From Rotaria macrura (taxonomy: Eukaryota; Rotifera; Eurotatoria; Philodinida; Philodinidae): a stretch of 64,000 bases of DNA. This document shows positions 1 to 10,801 of the stretch, piece after piece. Location: positions 249,527-313,526 of the forward strand of contig OENT01000009.1 in assembly GCA_900239685.1 (NCBI GenBank), written 5' to 3'. A program made the translations under genes and the position numbers. How positions within the stretch are numbered: position 1 is the first letter of the stretch; the number at the start of each line of letters is the position of its first letter. The notes beneath the pieces were generated by a model. It made no database searches. It saw only the letters and a list, made by a program, of their open reading frames with translations, and had not been told where the DNA came from.

Positions 1-142
1 ATCCTGTCATTTTTCTGCGTTATCAAGTAGTATTGATAAGACGAACAGTGATGAAAATCGGAAGCACATATCCAAAGGTGTTCTCTTATAGTAGAATGAA
101 ATCATCGAAAAGAAACACAACATTGAAATCTGTCGTTTTTAG

Positions 143-3100
143 TTCTGCAAGATGAAATTCAATCGATTAGTTCTCATCAGCAAATTAATGATGACGATAA
201 TTGTCGTCGAATGATACTTTTCTCATTCGATCTTCTTTGTCGATATTTACTTGTAATCGAACAAATAATTACCGATAATGATCAAAAACAACCTAGTGGA
301 ACTCCCAATAATAAAAAACAAAAACGATCTTTGGAAACTTGCCATATGGATTGGTGTGTTAACGAACGTGATGAGATACTTTATTTATTCACGAATTTTA
401 TCAAACTTGATCTTCGTCAATTTTGGCATGAAACCGAACGTTTAGAAGATCAACAAATTGGACAGTAAGATAGTGATAAGATGAAAATTCTTTTTTTTTT
501 GATTTTCATGATATTTCGTAAATAAATATTCTAGTACGATTGTCGATGTATGTCTAACAATTATTCGTAATAATCAATTTTCATCACGAACAAGAACAGT
601 AAAAGATTATTTATCATTTATATTAGCATTAACTATTGGTCTATTTCGTATTGAAGATGGTAAATATAGAAAAAAGAAAGCGATTTATCAATCTCGAAAA
701 AGTTTCAAGAAGTAATCGTTCGAATTATATAGCCATCAGAAAGTAATCTCGTCTGAATGATAATCGTAATCAAAATTTATATGATTAGTAAATCTTTCTT
801 TTGTACAGAATATTCATTTAACCTCGTCAGTGTCATAGAAAAATGACAAAAGATTTCAGCAACTTCATTTTAAAGATATAATTGACAAGCAAAACTGTGA
901 TCATTGTATTGTTTGTTGAAGATTTTGATAGACATTGCCCTAGAAAGTTATTGACTTTGAAATACTAATAGTTCGAGCCTGTAATATTTCTTATGAAAGT
1001 TCAATTTAAATAAAACATATCGTTATACGTAGTATATCAAGTTGTATGAGTAGCCATATCTCGAAACACATTCTTAACACAGTGGAGAAATGTAAAATAT
1101 TTTTATTCTTACGTGTTGCATATTGAAATTTTACAGCACATGAGTAAATGCACAGATCAGTATAATTCTAAAAGAAGCTTTATGATTCAATAAGCTGCAT
1201 CCGAAGGTTTCATTTTGTTTTTTTCCTAATAAGAATTATATAGAGTTTTATCTTGAGCTGGAAGTTTGAAAGAATCTCTGAAGTTTCAATTTGAAAGGAA
1301 ATGATTCTTTGCTTTTTGTATCCTCTAGATTCTAGTATGAAGATCATTCAAATGTTACAAATTCAAGAACATGCTGCTACAATTTATTCAGCTGTTATTA
1401 TATGCCATGTAAAACATTTCCGAGCGGATACTTTATTAGAAAGAATTATTAAGTAAGTAGATTGAAATGTACAAGAGAAGACAAACAATGAACATATCTA
1501 ATTTATTTTATTAGTGACATTTGTCATACATGTTTATCTCCTTCGATTATTCAATCAACTGTATCAAACAGTTCATCTCGTTCAAACAATACTCAGTCAA
1601 ATACTCAAAATGAAACGAATAGTTCTCGTACAATGGCCAAGTTACTCGATGAATTATCCATTCATATATCCGATCATTTAATAGTTTATATTAATCGTTT
1701 ACTTGATTTATTCGATAGTGATTGTTTACAAATGCGTAACTGTATATTAAATGTGTGTGTAAATATAATTCGTTGTTGTTCATCATTATCTCAATATAAA
1801 GAATTACGTGGTGAATTATATTTTTTAATTATTGATCAATATTTTCTCGATTGTAATGTTCATGTACGATCACATGCTATTGGATTATGTATGAATTTAG
1901 TTGAATCTAAATTAGTTCCCGTTAAATTTTATTCACATTTAACACAGGCAACTTTCGAAAGAATGAATGATACATCATGTATTGTACGGAAACATGCTAT
2001 ACAACTTGCAACAAAATTACTTAAGTTTAATCCATATACAGATCGGGTAACAACAATTTCATATGGTTATAATAAACATTTCTTCGTTGGATATATGAAC
2101 GTTATGAGAAACTTGATTCATAGAGGCAACATTTAAATATTGAGGAATATGAACTCATTCTGATTTCTACAATAGTTTCATAATCATCGACCAACGAGTG
2201 AAGAGATCATAGTGAAACAGCATTTGTTCTCCATGTCGAATTTCTAGTGCATGTGGGACAAAAATATGCACGAAAAATGATCATCTCTAAATCTTAAATA
2301 GAATTTGCTTTCTATGAAGTGCGAAAGAAGAACTGAATTACAATAAACTTAATGAGTAAGATGATAGATGCTGTGTTGATTCTTTATTAATTCAAAAATG
2401 AGAATATTCTCTATCAAGTTGTTTAAATTTCATTTTTGAGAAAATTATCAATAAATCATCTAAATCTATTTGTGAATGAATCTTATACTTTCCGAATTCT
2501 ACTGATGGATATATTCATGTAGATAGTGCTAACCGTTTTTCTTCTTCACATTCTAGTTTCTTCCAATTGATATCATGCTTGATGAATATAATACTGAAAT
2601 GAATAAATTAATACGTTTACAAAAGTTATTAGGACAAACATTAAAAGTAGAAAATATTTCAACTGATTTAAATCAAACACATGAGAATGAAGCAGAGAAT
2701 AATCTTGACAATCAACATGTTTTATTTGAACGTATTGTTGAACAAAAACAACGTGTTTGTTCAATGTATTCTACTGATGAATCTTTACCTTCATTTGAAA
2801 AATATAATACTGAAATGTGTGTATTAATACAATTACAAAGCAAACTCAATAATTGTTTACCGACACAGTCTACTCTTGAAATTGTTGATGATGAAGAACC
2901 GAATGAAAAAGCCAAAAGATTATTTGATAATATGGTTAAACAATCGAAACTCGTGTATGTAAATAGTAATCGATACTTGTTCTTTTATTTATAAATCTAT
3001 CTTTATTTTAGTTCGTATCTACACAATGCTACTGATTTTTGTAATCAATTTCGAAGATTTCTTGCTAAAGATATATTCTATTTACTAAGTTCAAAAGTAA

Positions 3101-6100
3101 CAAGTGATGTTCTTGAAATAATTGATTTTCTTGTTTTGGTATGACATAATAGAGAAGAGATGATTCGTTTTTTGTTTTCTCAAGAATGTAGTATTTTCTT
3201 TTTTATTTGTTTTTATTAGTGGTCAACATTCGAATGTCAATCAATTATGTATAAAAAAATAGAACAACATATGTTTTCATTAATTTGGTCAAAGGATAAG
3301 AACATTTCCAATGCTGTTTTGAATGCATTTAAAAGAATTTGTTTGAAAATTGATGACGAAAATAAAGATGAAAAGTATGAAAACGAAGAATATTCACATA
3401 TATGTAGAGAAGTCAATGTTAAAAATTAACACGCTTTCTCTTGTTCAACATGAATCATTCAATGACTTTCGCTTCTTTAATTTTGTTTTGTCTTTCTACA
3501 TAGAACATCATCGAAACGAACTATTGAAAATTTACTCGATCAAATTGATTTAAATATGACATTAACGTTCGAACATATCCTTAAACAACTTCTTAGCGAA
3601 TCTACATCAATAACAACGAATGCATATACATTTATTGAAGTTCTTCTTGATTATTATTTAAAATTAACAATACGATGTTCAAAAATACATTCATCCGATG
3701 ATTTCTCAAAACATATCGATCAACGACAATCATCATTTCTACAATTAATTTCATTTGTTATTCCATATGATAAAACATATCGTTTATCATCACATTTTAA
3801 TTCTATTATTCAAAATTTTCTACGTAAAATTGATACAGAAAATCTTGAATATGTACGTTATCAAACACAAATTATTTGGACTTTATTAACAACACATTCG
3901 TCATATCATATTCCGAATGATTTTTATGATTTAATTATTAAAAAATTACTTGATGCAGATATAACATCGGATCAACATTCATGGATTAGTTGCATGAAAC
4001 AAATAATAAATATTGTATTTCTCAAAGAATCCATGCAAATATCAGCCAATGAGTTCATTATGAAATTTCTTCATTCATTAGCTGATCAGATTCATTGGCC
4101 ATTAGATAATATTGATTATAGAACAAAATTAAATGATCCATCATGGAGAACAATATTCATTCGAATGTTAGTATCAATAAATGCATTATTAACTCAACGA
4201 GTAAAACAATGTGAATCTATGAATTTATTATCGATAAAAAAGAGTCATAAACAAAAACAAGATTCTTATATAACAAATGATGATGATATTGATGTGAATA
4301 ATGAAAATTCTTGTATGTCAATATCATCCGTAGCACGAAAATTGTTCAATGAAGATGACGGAGACGAAATCGATGGTGCAGAAGATCAAACATTAGTTCA
4401 ACAACAGAATTCTGATCTTAGTCATCTTGAAAATGAATTACTTCAATCAAATTCATTCTTTTATTCTATTGAACAATGGATTGCATTGGTAAGAATAAGA
4501 AAGGCTTTTTATTTTCGTCATTCGACTTATTTTTTCTCCTATTGACAGCTTCAAGTGATTGATCTGGAGTATTAGATGACATAACAACTATATTTCGCAT
4601 GTCATACTATGAAATCTAATATTCCAAATTGTAATGATGTTTTCTAATAACTATAATAATTCGAAGTCGAATACTTTAAAGTAAACGAATTGCCAACTAT
4701 CGAATGGCAACAACTAGCAGAACATGTATCATGTGTGTTGAAACGAATAGACTTGAATCAAACTTTAGAATTTGTTTTATGAGAAAAAGGGGTTGAGAGC
4801 TTGTCCGTAGGTAACGCACTCACGTTTTGGCTACTTTCTATCCTAATATCTACGAATCGATAATGCGTAGAGCCTTCAAATTTTGTGCATAGATAGGTAG
4901 TATGAAGTTGTTTAATGCCTAAAAGCTTCATCTAAATTGACTATATGCTTCATGTTTTATAAGAAAAATACATGCTGGTAACGCACTCTCAAAAAAGGCC
5001 CGTTTTTTTCGGTGATGTCAGCAATCGCAAATTTTCCAAGCATGCTTACGTAATGGAGTCATGTGATCCAGAGCAACTTTGTAGTATAGAGTCTAGACTA
5101 TCTATTGAAAACAAGAGTTTTTGAAAAATCTTATGTTACTCCGGAGCTATATATCAAACACTGCGGTAACGCACTCACGGCTTTGGTAACGCACTCACTC
5201 AACTGTTGAAAGCTTCATACAAATGCTATTTTTACCATTGCAGCAAGAACCTCAGGTGTTCTACCCATGCCAAAGTGAAGGCTTAGCATCAACCTGTCTA
5301 CTAATATCTCCACTTTTATCAGACACGAAAGAGTGGCTGAAATATGATAAAATCAAAAAGTGCATTTTCAAGCTGTTTACGGCCAAAAAGTGCGTCATTT
5401 TGGCTAGCAACTATCCTTTCTTCTCGTATTCATTAAAAATAAACCAGATAGATCGACGTAGAATATATGAAAACCTACTAATAAACTTTAAGTGAACTCG
5501 ATCAGATATATTCTCGCTGAGAATTTCAGTGCTCAACTCTAGTGATGCTGGTTGACCGTATGCCGGACAAGCTCTTGACATGATTGAATGAAATTCTTGT
5601 CAATTGTAAGCGAAGTGAGAATTCTGCTTTTTCAATAAATCAAAAATAAAAGATTCATCACTGAACGTATTAACGTAAATTTCTTTTTCTTTCCAATACA
5701 ATCGAACCAGTATTATATTGGTATCAATTAAAAATGTTTTTCTATAATATAAATATGTTCGCATTTTTTTTTGATGAAGTAAAGAAGATTTTCAATTTAT
5801 TCTAGTTCATTAATGAAGATCATTCGATATATGATGAGAATCTTGTTTTAACAAGTATTCTGACTTGTACACGCATGATGTATGTATCACCCATGTTATG
5901 TTCAAAATATGTCGATCGAATCTTTGAAATATCTAAAATATGTTCATATTCATCTGTACGTTCTGCATTAATCGTTTCACTTGGTGATCTTCTTCTTCGG
6001 TACGTTTATTCTTTCTTAAGTTCGTTCATAATTATTTTTCTATCAAAGACATCCGAATATCATCGAACCATTCACGCCTCAATTCTATGCACAAATTCAT

Positions 6101-7656
6101 GATACAGATTTAAGTGTTAGTGAAACAGCATTATGTACTATTGCCATACTTATTTTACGAGAAATGATCAAAGTATGTAGAATACGTGTACCGATTGTTT
6201 TTTGTTTTGATTGCACGCGAATCGTTGATGTCAATTTGATTGTTTTAGGTTCGTGGTTATATAAGTGAAATAGCATTGTGTTTATTTCATTCTCATACGC
6301 CAATCTCAAGTATAGCTCAGCATTTTTTTGATGAATTATCTGTACGTCAACGTGGCATGGCTTTGTTTAATGTATTACCCGATATAATCTCACGTTTATC
6401 AATGAATAGTATATGTTCAGTGGATTTATTTCAACATATTATTTCCTATCTTTTTGCATTTATTAAAAATGATCGTCATTGTGAAATATTAGTTAAACGT
6501 CTTTGTCGACAATTTAAACAAGCAAGGTAGTAGTCAATTAATTCATAAATTTTTATCGACTAAATTTATTCTAGTGGTGACGATCGAAAACGTGCTAACG
6601 TTGCATTTTGTCTTAGTAAACTTAATATAAAAACATTAGCATCATATCGTATATTAAAAGAAAATTTTCCACATGTTACGGAAAAAAATGAACACAACGA
6701 CGATGATTATGATAACGAAGAACATTTAGCATGGAAAAAATATCTCATGGTGAGTATTCATATATTTTTCATTTTATAAAATATGTTCTCAAGGAAATCC
6801 GTGAAGATTTTCCTTTTCTACATTGAGTATTTCCGAAAGAATTCTAAAATTATTCTTACTGCCTCTGCCGACTTTTCCATATATTATGTGAACTCTTTTT
6901 ATGTGAAATTTTCGAGTAACAGAAAAAAGAAATATTGATAGTTACGTACGAAATGTGTTTTAATCATCCATCAGTGAGATCTATTATCTATCCATTGAAA
7001 AAACAAATGTTCGTCGAAAGTTCTGTTGCTTATGAAAAATTCTAGTTTAAGAAAAAAGTGTAAACATTTTTCTGCAATACCTTTTGATATGAATATCGAG
7101 GATGATTTTATATTAATTAAAAATAGATTTACATGCTTATGAAGAGACATTTTTGTTACAACTGATCATAATTAAAATACAAACTATTTGTAATTTCTCT
7201 ACGGATACAACGATTATCTGTTTGTTGAATATCCTTTTTTATTTATCAACAAATCTCGTGTAAAGGAAAAGTTTTTCTTCTCAAATTTGAAATTCAACGT
7301 CTTAAAAATCATGGCTATGTGTTTATCCGTAAAAGCGTAATGTTGTGCAAAAATAAAAAGTTCGATCGTGTTTTAGATTCATCATCAATATGATCAATGG
7401 AAAAATCGTGTTCACGATGAATAGATGAATTCCCCTGTGATTTGCCTAATAGTAGCTATATCTTTTTTCATCTTTTAATCCCGATGAGACTTCAATAAGA
7501 GCTTTCTTGTCATTTGGGAAAAGAATAAATTTCGTTTTCTTTTAGCCTGTTCTCAATGATATTGAGCGACGTTTAAAAGCAGCAGATTTGAATTCATCGA
7601 AATCTGCATCATCATCATCAGCAGCGTCGAAACGAAAACTCGATCGATTAACTTAA
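143..7656 (+). CDS. NCAPD2: Condensin complex subunit 1 (NCAPD2/CAP-D2), 5' end outside window
   Basis: This is the HEAT-repeat subunit of condensin I, which compacts mitotic chromosomes in the nucleus. I read thirteen exons with consistent phases: 143-464, 535-659, 1329-1452, 1515-2046, 2557-2954, 3012-3138, 3220-3374, 3504-4488, 5806-5999, 6049-6172, 6249-6526, 6575-6749 and 7546-7656, giving about 1,216 codons ending in TAA. Segments resembling the vertebrate protein include FSLIWSK with AVLNAF, HPNIIEPFTPQFYAQI, and HFFDELSVRQRG followed by LFNVLPDIISRLS, the diagnostic C-terminal condensin block. The tail is a short Ser/Ala/Lys-rich segment, much shorter than in vertebrates. The N-terminal part lies left of the window. 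Intron 4489-5805 holds a small transposon. Exon 2557-2954 encodes two tandem copies of one helical unit. The intron at 3375-3503 and a possible 6-bp microexon at 4545 are the least certain joins. Confidence 0.9.
2557..2954 (+). repeat. Tandem intragenic duplication in an NCAPD2 exon
   Basis: The exon encodes YNTEMNKLIRLQKLL then VLFERIVEQKQRV, followed by YNTEMCVLIQLQSKLN then LFDNMVKQSKLV. At DNA level a 17-bp string (AATATAATACTGAAATG) recurs exactly at 2585-2601 and 2801-2817, 216 bp (72 codons) apart, which preserves the frame. The human protein, as I remember it, has only one such unit at this place. Confidence 0.7.
4797..5574. mobile_element. MITE-like element with terminal inverted repeats, inside an NCAPD2 intron
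   Basis: GAGCTTGTCCG at 4797-4807 is exactly inverted as CGGACAAGCTC at 5564-5574. Both ends are flanked by TTGA (4793-4796 and 5575-5578), which fits a 4-bp target-site duplication. The 778-bp interior carries four direct copies of GGTAACGCACTC at 4810, 4977, 5165 and 5185, the first directly inside the left terminal repeat, like subterminal transposase-binding repeats. No transposase is readable; the 90-codon frame at 5223-5495 resembles nothing I know. It is probably a non-autonomous DNA transposon. The superfamily cannot be fixed from an 11-bp repeat and a 4-bp duplication. Confidence 0.68.
4810..5200 (+). repeat. Four direct copies of GGTAACGCACTC within the MITE-like element
   Basis: The copies begin at 4810, 4977, 5165 and 5185. 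Three continue with AC after the core, and the second continues with TC. Spacings are 167, 188 and 20 bp, so this is not a simple tandem array. All copies have the same orientation. Confidence 0.85.
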
Positions 7657-7887
7657 ATGTTCAGATCATTCAAACTTATTTACTTAAATCTCTTGTAAAA
7701 AACAATTCTTCGTTTTGTTTTCATTTTTTACATTGTACATACGTACGTTAGAATGATATTTTCATGCTTTGTTCCTTTTTTTTTCGAATTAGAAAAAAAT
7801 TGAATAGATTGTTCTTATTATTTAGAACTATGATAAATAAAATTATAACTAAAAAGCTAAGTTATGAAAAGATTTGTTTTTATGATA

Positions 7888-9568
7888 TTATTCCAGTCCA
7901 GATTCAGTATCACATATGATAACTTCAATACCTAATGCTTGAAAGCATGCTGCTTTTGTTGCCAAGACTTTTTGTGCATCTTTAGCACTGGGCGTATATG
8001 CAACTTGAATATGATTAGCTTTATGTTTTACTATCAATTGATCGCGGGTAACACCATATAATTGTGCGTTCATGATCGGCGATTGTGATGTTGTTTCATG
8101 CCAGCGTCGTTCATTTTCTTCGTCGGGTAATTCAACAACATGTACTCGACCGATGTCAGCTTTCAGTCGATTATCTTCTGTATATACACGACTTCAAGCA
8201 ATCTCGTCAAGTTTTGAAACACCACGAATCGTACCACTACCCTTATGAAAATACATAGGAGGTTGACGTTGACTAATCGCACCTTTATAACCATCAATTA
8301 CATGTTCCGGCGGATCAGCACCTGATATTTCGAAAAGCCATGTAAATACGCCATCGTAATCTTCACCATAACGTACATTGTGTAATGTTGTTTCAGGTGA
8401 ATAACCAAGTTAATTCCATATTCGATTTGCAATGAATGCGTCAACGCCAGCACATTCATCAACTTCATTGAAATGTGGTACAGCCGCATTTCCAAATAGT
8501 ATATGTTCATTGGTACGACTTTTAATCGGTGGTCGATCAACATTATTCAATAAACCTTCAGCTAAATTAGATGCTGGTACTTAATCTTTCAAACCTTGTT
8601 GATACTGAATACCAATAAGATCGCAGCCAAAATCATTAGCTAACCGTACAGCAGCAATATACATTTTACATTGAGCAAGAATTTCCGCCTCAGTCAAATC
8701 AACGAACTCGTTTGGTTGATCTTTCAAACCAATTTTCATGCCTTTATCTTTGGGCTAATCATAGACGGCACGAGTTTCAACATTCTTTGTTTCTTGCATT
8801 TCAAAGTATATTGCCGATTGACTAAGGCGTTCTTTAAAAATACCAATTTTATGCAGAAGATCATCAGATATTATGGCATTATCCATTCCCATGCAACCCT
8901 AAATAAATGATTTTATTAATATGAAATCAACTCACAATATATCTACAAGTCATCCTTCATCAAATATACCCATGATTGCTTTATTTTTTAATATATCATA
9001 AGCTATCCTTTTGCCGATTTGTTCTAATTCATCCGGTATTTTTTTACATTCTTGCAATGGTCGTGCATGTGATAGATCATATTGAATGCTTTCATTTTCA
9101 AGCCATTCTTTAAGTTTACTTAGAAAGAATTCATCTGTAAAATCAACTGACCACAAAGAACTATACTTAACACCGGCTTTTGTTAGTGAACCATTTAAAT
9201 TCAGCATACCAACAGGACCGGGCCATTCACCGCACCAATTAGCTACAGTTAATATTGGACCTTTGCGTGTTGTTAAACCAGGTAAAACGTGATGCGAATA
9301 TTGCCAAACAACTTCAGCAACAATCAACGGAACATCATCAGATGGTAGATTTACAAATACATTCATACCCATACGTTGACTATCAATGAATTCATGCTTT
9401 TTATTTTCATCACATTGATGTGCACGCTTTATTGTACGACCAAGTGATTGAACAGCTTTATCTAATGCTTTTTCAAGCAAGTTTATCCTGTGCTTCCCAA
9501 CATGTTTGATTAGTAGCAAGACGTGAATCACCACTGACAATTAAATATAAAGGCGATTGTATTGGCAT
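7888..9568 (-). pseudogene. L-fucose-isomerase-like sugar isomerase, decayed, probably of bacterial origin
   Basis: Read on the minus strand from ATG at 9566-9568, the segment resembles bacterial L-fucose/L-arabinose isomerase-like proteins. Recognisable blocks are NWCGEWPGPVGMLNLNG, YSSLWS, IMGIFDEG continuing as CMGMDNAII, then [31 protein letters not shown] and ADIGRVHVVELPD. The original product would isomerise a sugar between aldose and ketose forms. The frame is broken by a 1-bp shift near 9475 and by in-frame stops at 8755-8757, 8581-8583, 8410-8412 and 8194-8196. An intron-like insertion with a TTATTTAG acceptor (8899 to about 8946) splits the most conserved block and carries a further stop. 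Flanking genes are animal-type, so horizontal acquisition followed by decay is inferred. The exact substrate class is uncertain. Confidence 0.75.
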
Positions 9569-10801
9569 TTTTCAAGATATACCATAATGAAGTTTCAAAG
9601 TATTTTTCCCCCTGTAACCTAGATTGGGCGAAGTAATCTTGCCGCTTTCTATATTACTTTTATTTCAATCGCACACACCTGTATTTTTTTCGTGTATTGG
9701 TCCCCTATATGTATATAATCAAAGAGCAAAAACGATAATAAGAAAAAAACGAAAAGAAAAGGACAATCAAAACAAAAAGGCTATCAACATATCAAGTGAT
9801 ATATTTATATATGTATGTTTAGGCAGAATAGATAAGGGAAACCTTTTGCTGAGGTACATTTAACAATAGTGTAGTGTCGAACAACAAAGAACAGAGAGAA
9901 GAACCCTTGCTCGACTATCCTTAAAAAGATGAAGTAGAAATTCTATGATAAAGAAATAAATTCGATATTAAATACTGACGATGATAGGTATTCATTTGCA
10001 AGTAAAATATTGAGTCCTAGATATTGATTAGACATGTATATGTGTCTTTTCTTTTGATCAATAGTCCAGTTAAAATACGACATAAGAAAAAGAATTCATA
10101 TAATACTGACAGCAAGAATATCGATTATAATTTATTATGAAATTTTTATTTAAATACAATAAATATTCAAAAATAAATTAGAAATCTTTATCAGATCATT
10201 TTTCATGATATTTTAATCAATAGTTTCTCTTGTATGTTGCCTAAATCTTCCTATCACGTGTCTATAATTAACTTAAAAATGATGAAACAAATAGTTTTAA
10301 AAGTAATATGACGAAGAGTCCATCACATCGGATATGTCACTCTACGATGAATAATCTTCGCCATGCTATTAAAAAAAGAAGAAATGAAAAATTCATTAAC
10401 GTTATCACTCTTAAATTATTTTTAGATGGATTAGTTTTTATATTGTAGGGTATTGTTCTGTCACTGATGATTTCCTTTCTATATGCTAGAAAAAAAGAAG
10501 AAAAAGTACTGCAATATGTTAGAGAGCGTCCTCTGTTATAAGGCGCCTAGCATTTTCAGATGTCTCTCTGTCTCGAGTAACAGTATCCAATCAATAAAAT
10601 CAATAGAGTAAATTGTTATCTTATGTGTATACAATAGCGATTGGTTTCACATTATATAAAGAAAAACATTTATTCTATTGTGAAACTAATTATCACAGAT
10701 TTTTTTGTTTCATTTTAACTTGAGAAAAAAGCATGACGAAGAAAATGGTTTTCTATTTTTGACTTGTTCAATATAAATGATAACGATTTCTTATTAAACA
10801 A
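9569..10801. other. Gene-free stretch between the isomerase pseudogene and iRhom
   Basis: About 1.2 kb of AT-rich sequence. I found no convincing exon, repeat or RNA gene. It should contain the upstream region of the first iRhom exon. Confidence 0.5.

Noticed and set aside
5223..5495. 90-codon frame inside the MITE-like element
   Set aside because: No transposase motif, no similarity, and low-complexity AT-rich codons. Probably chance.
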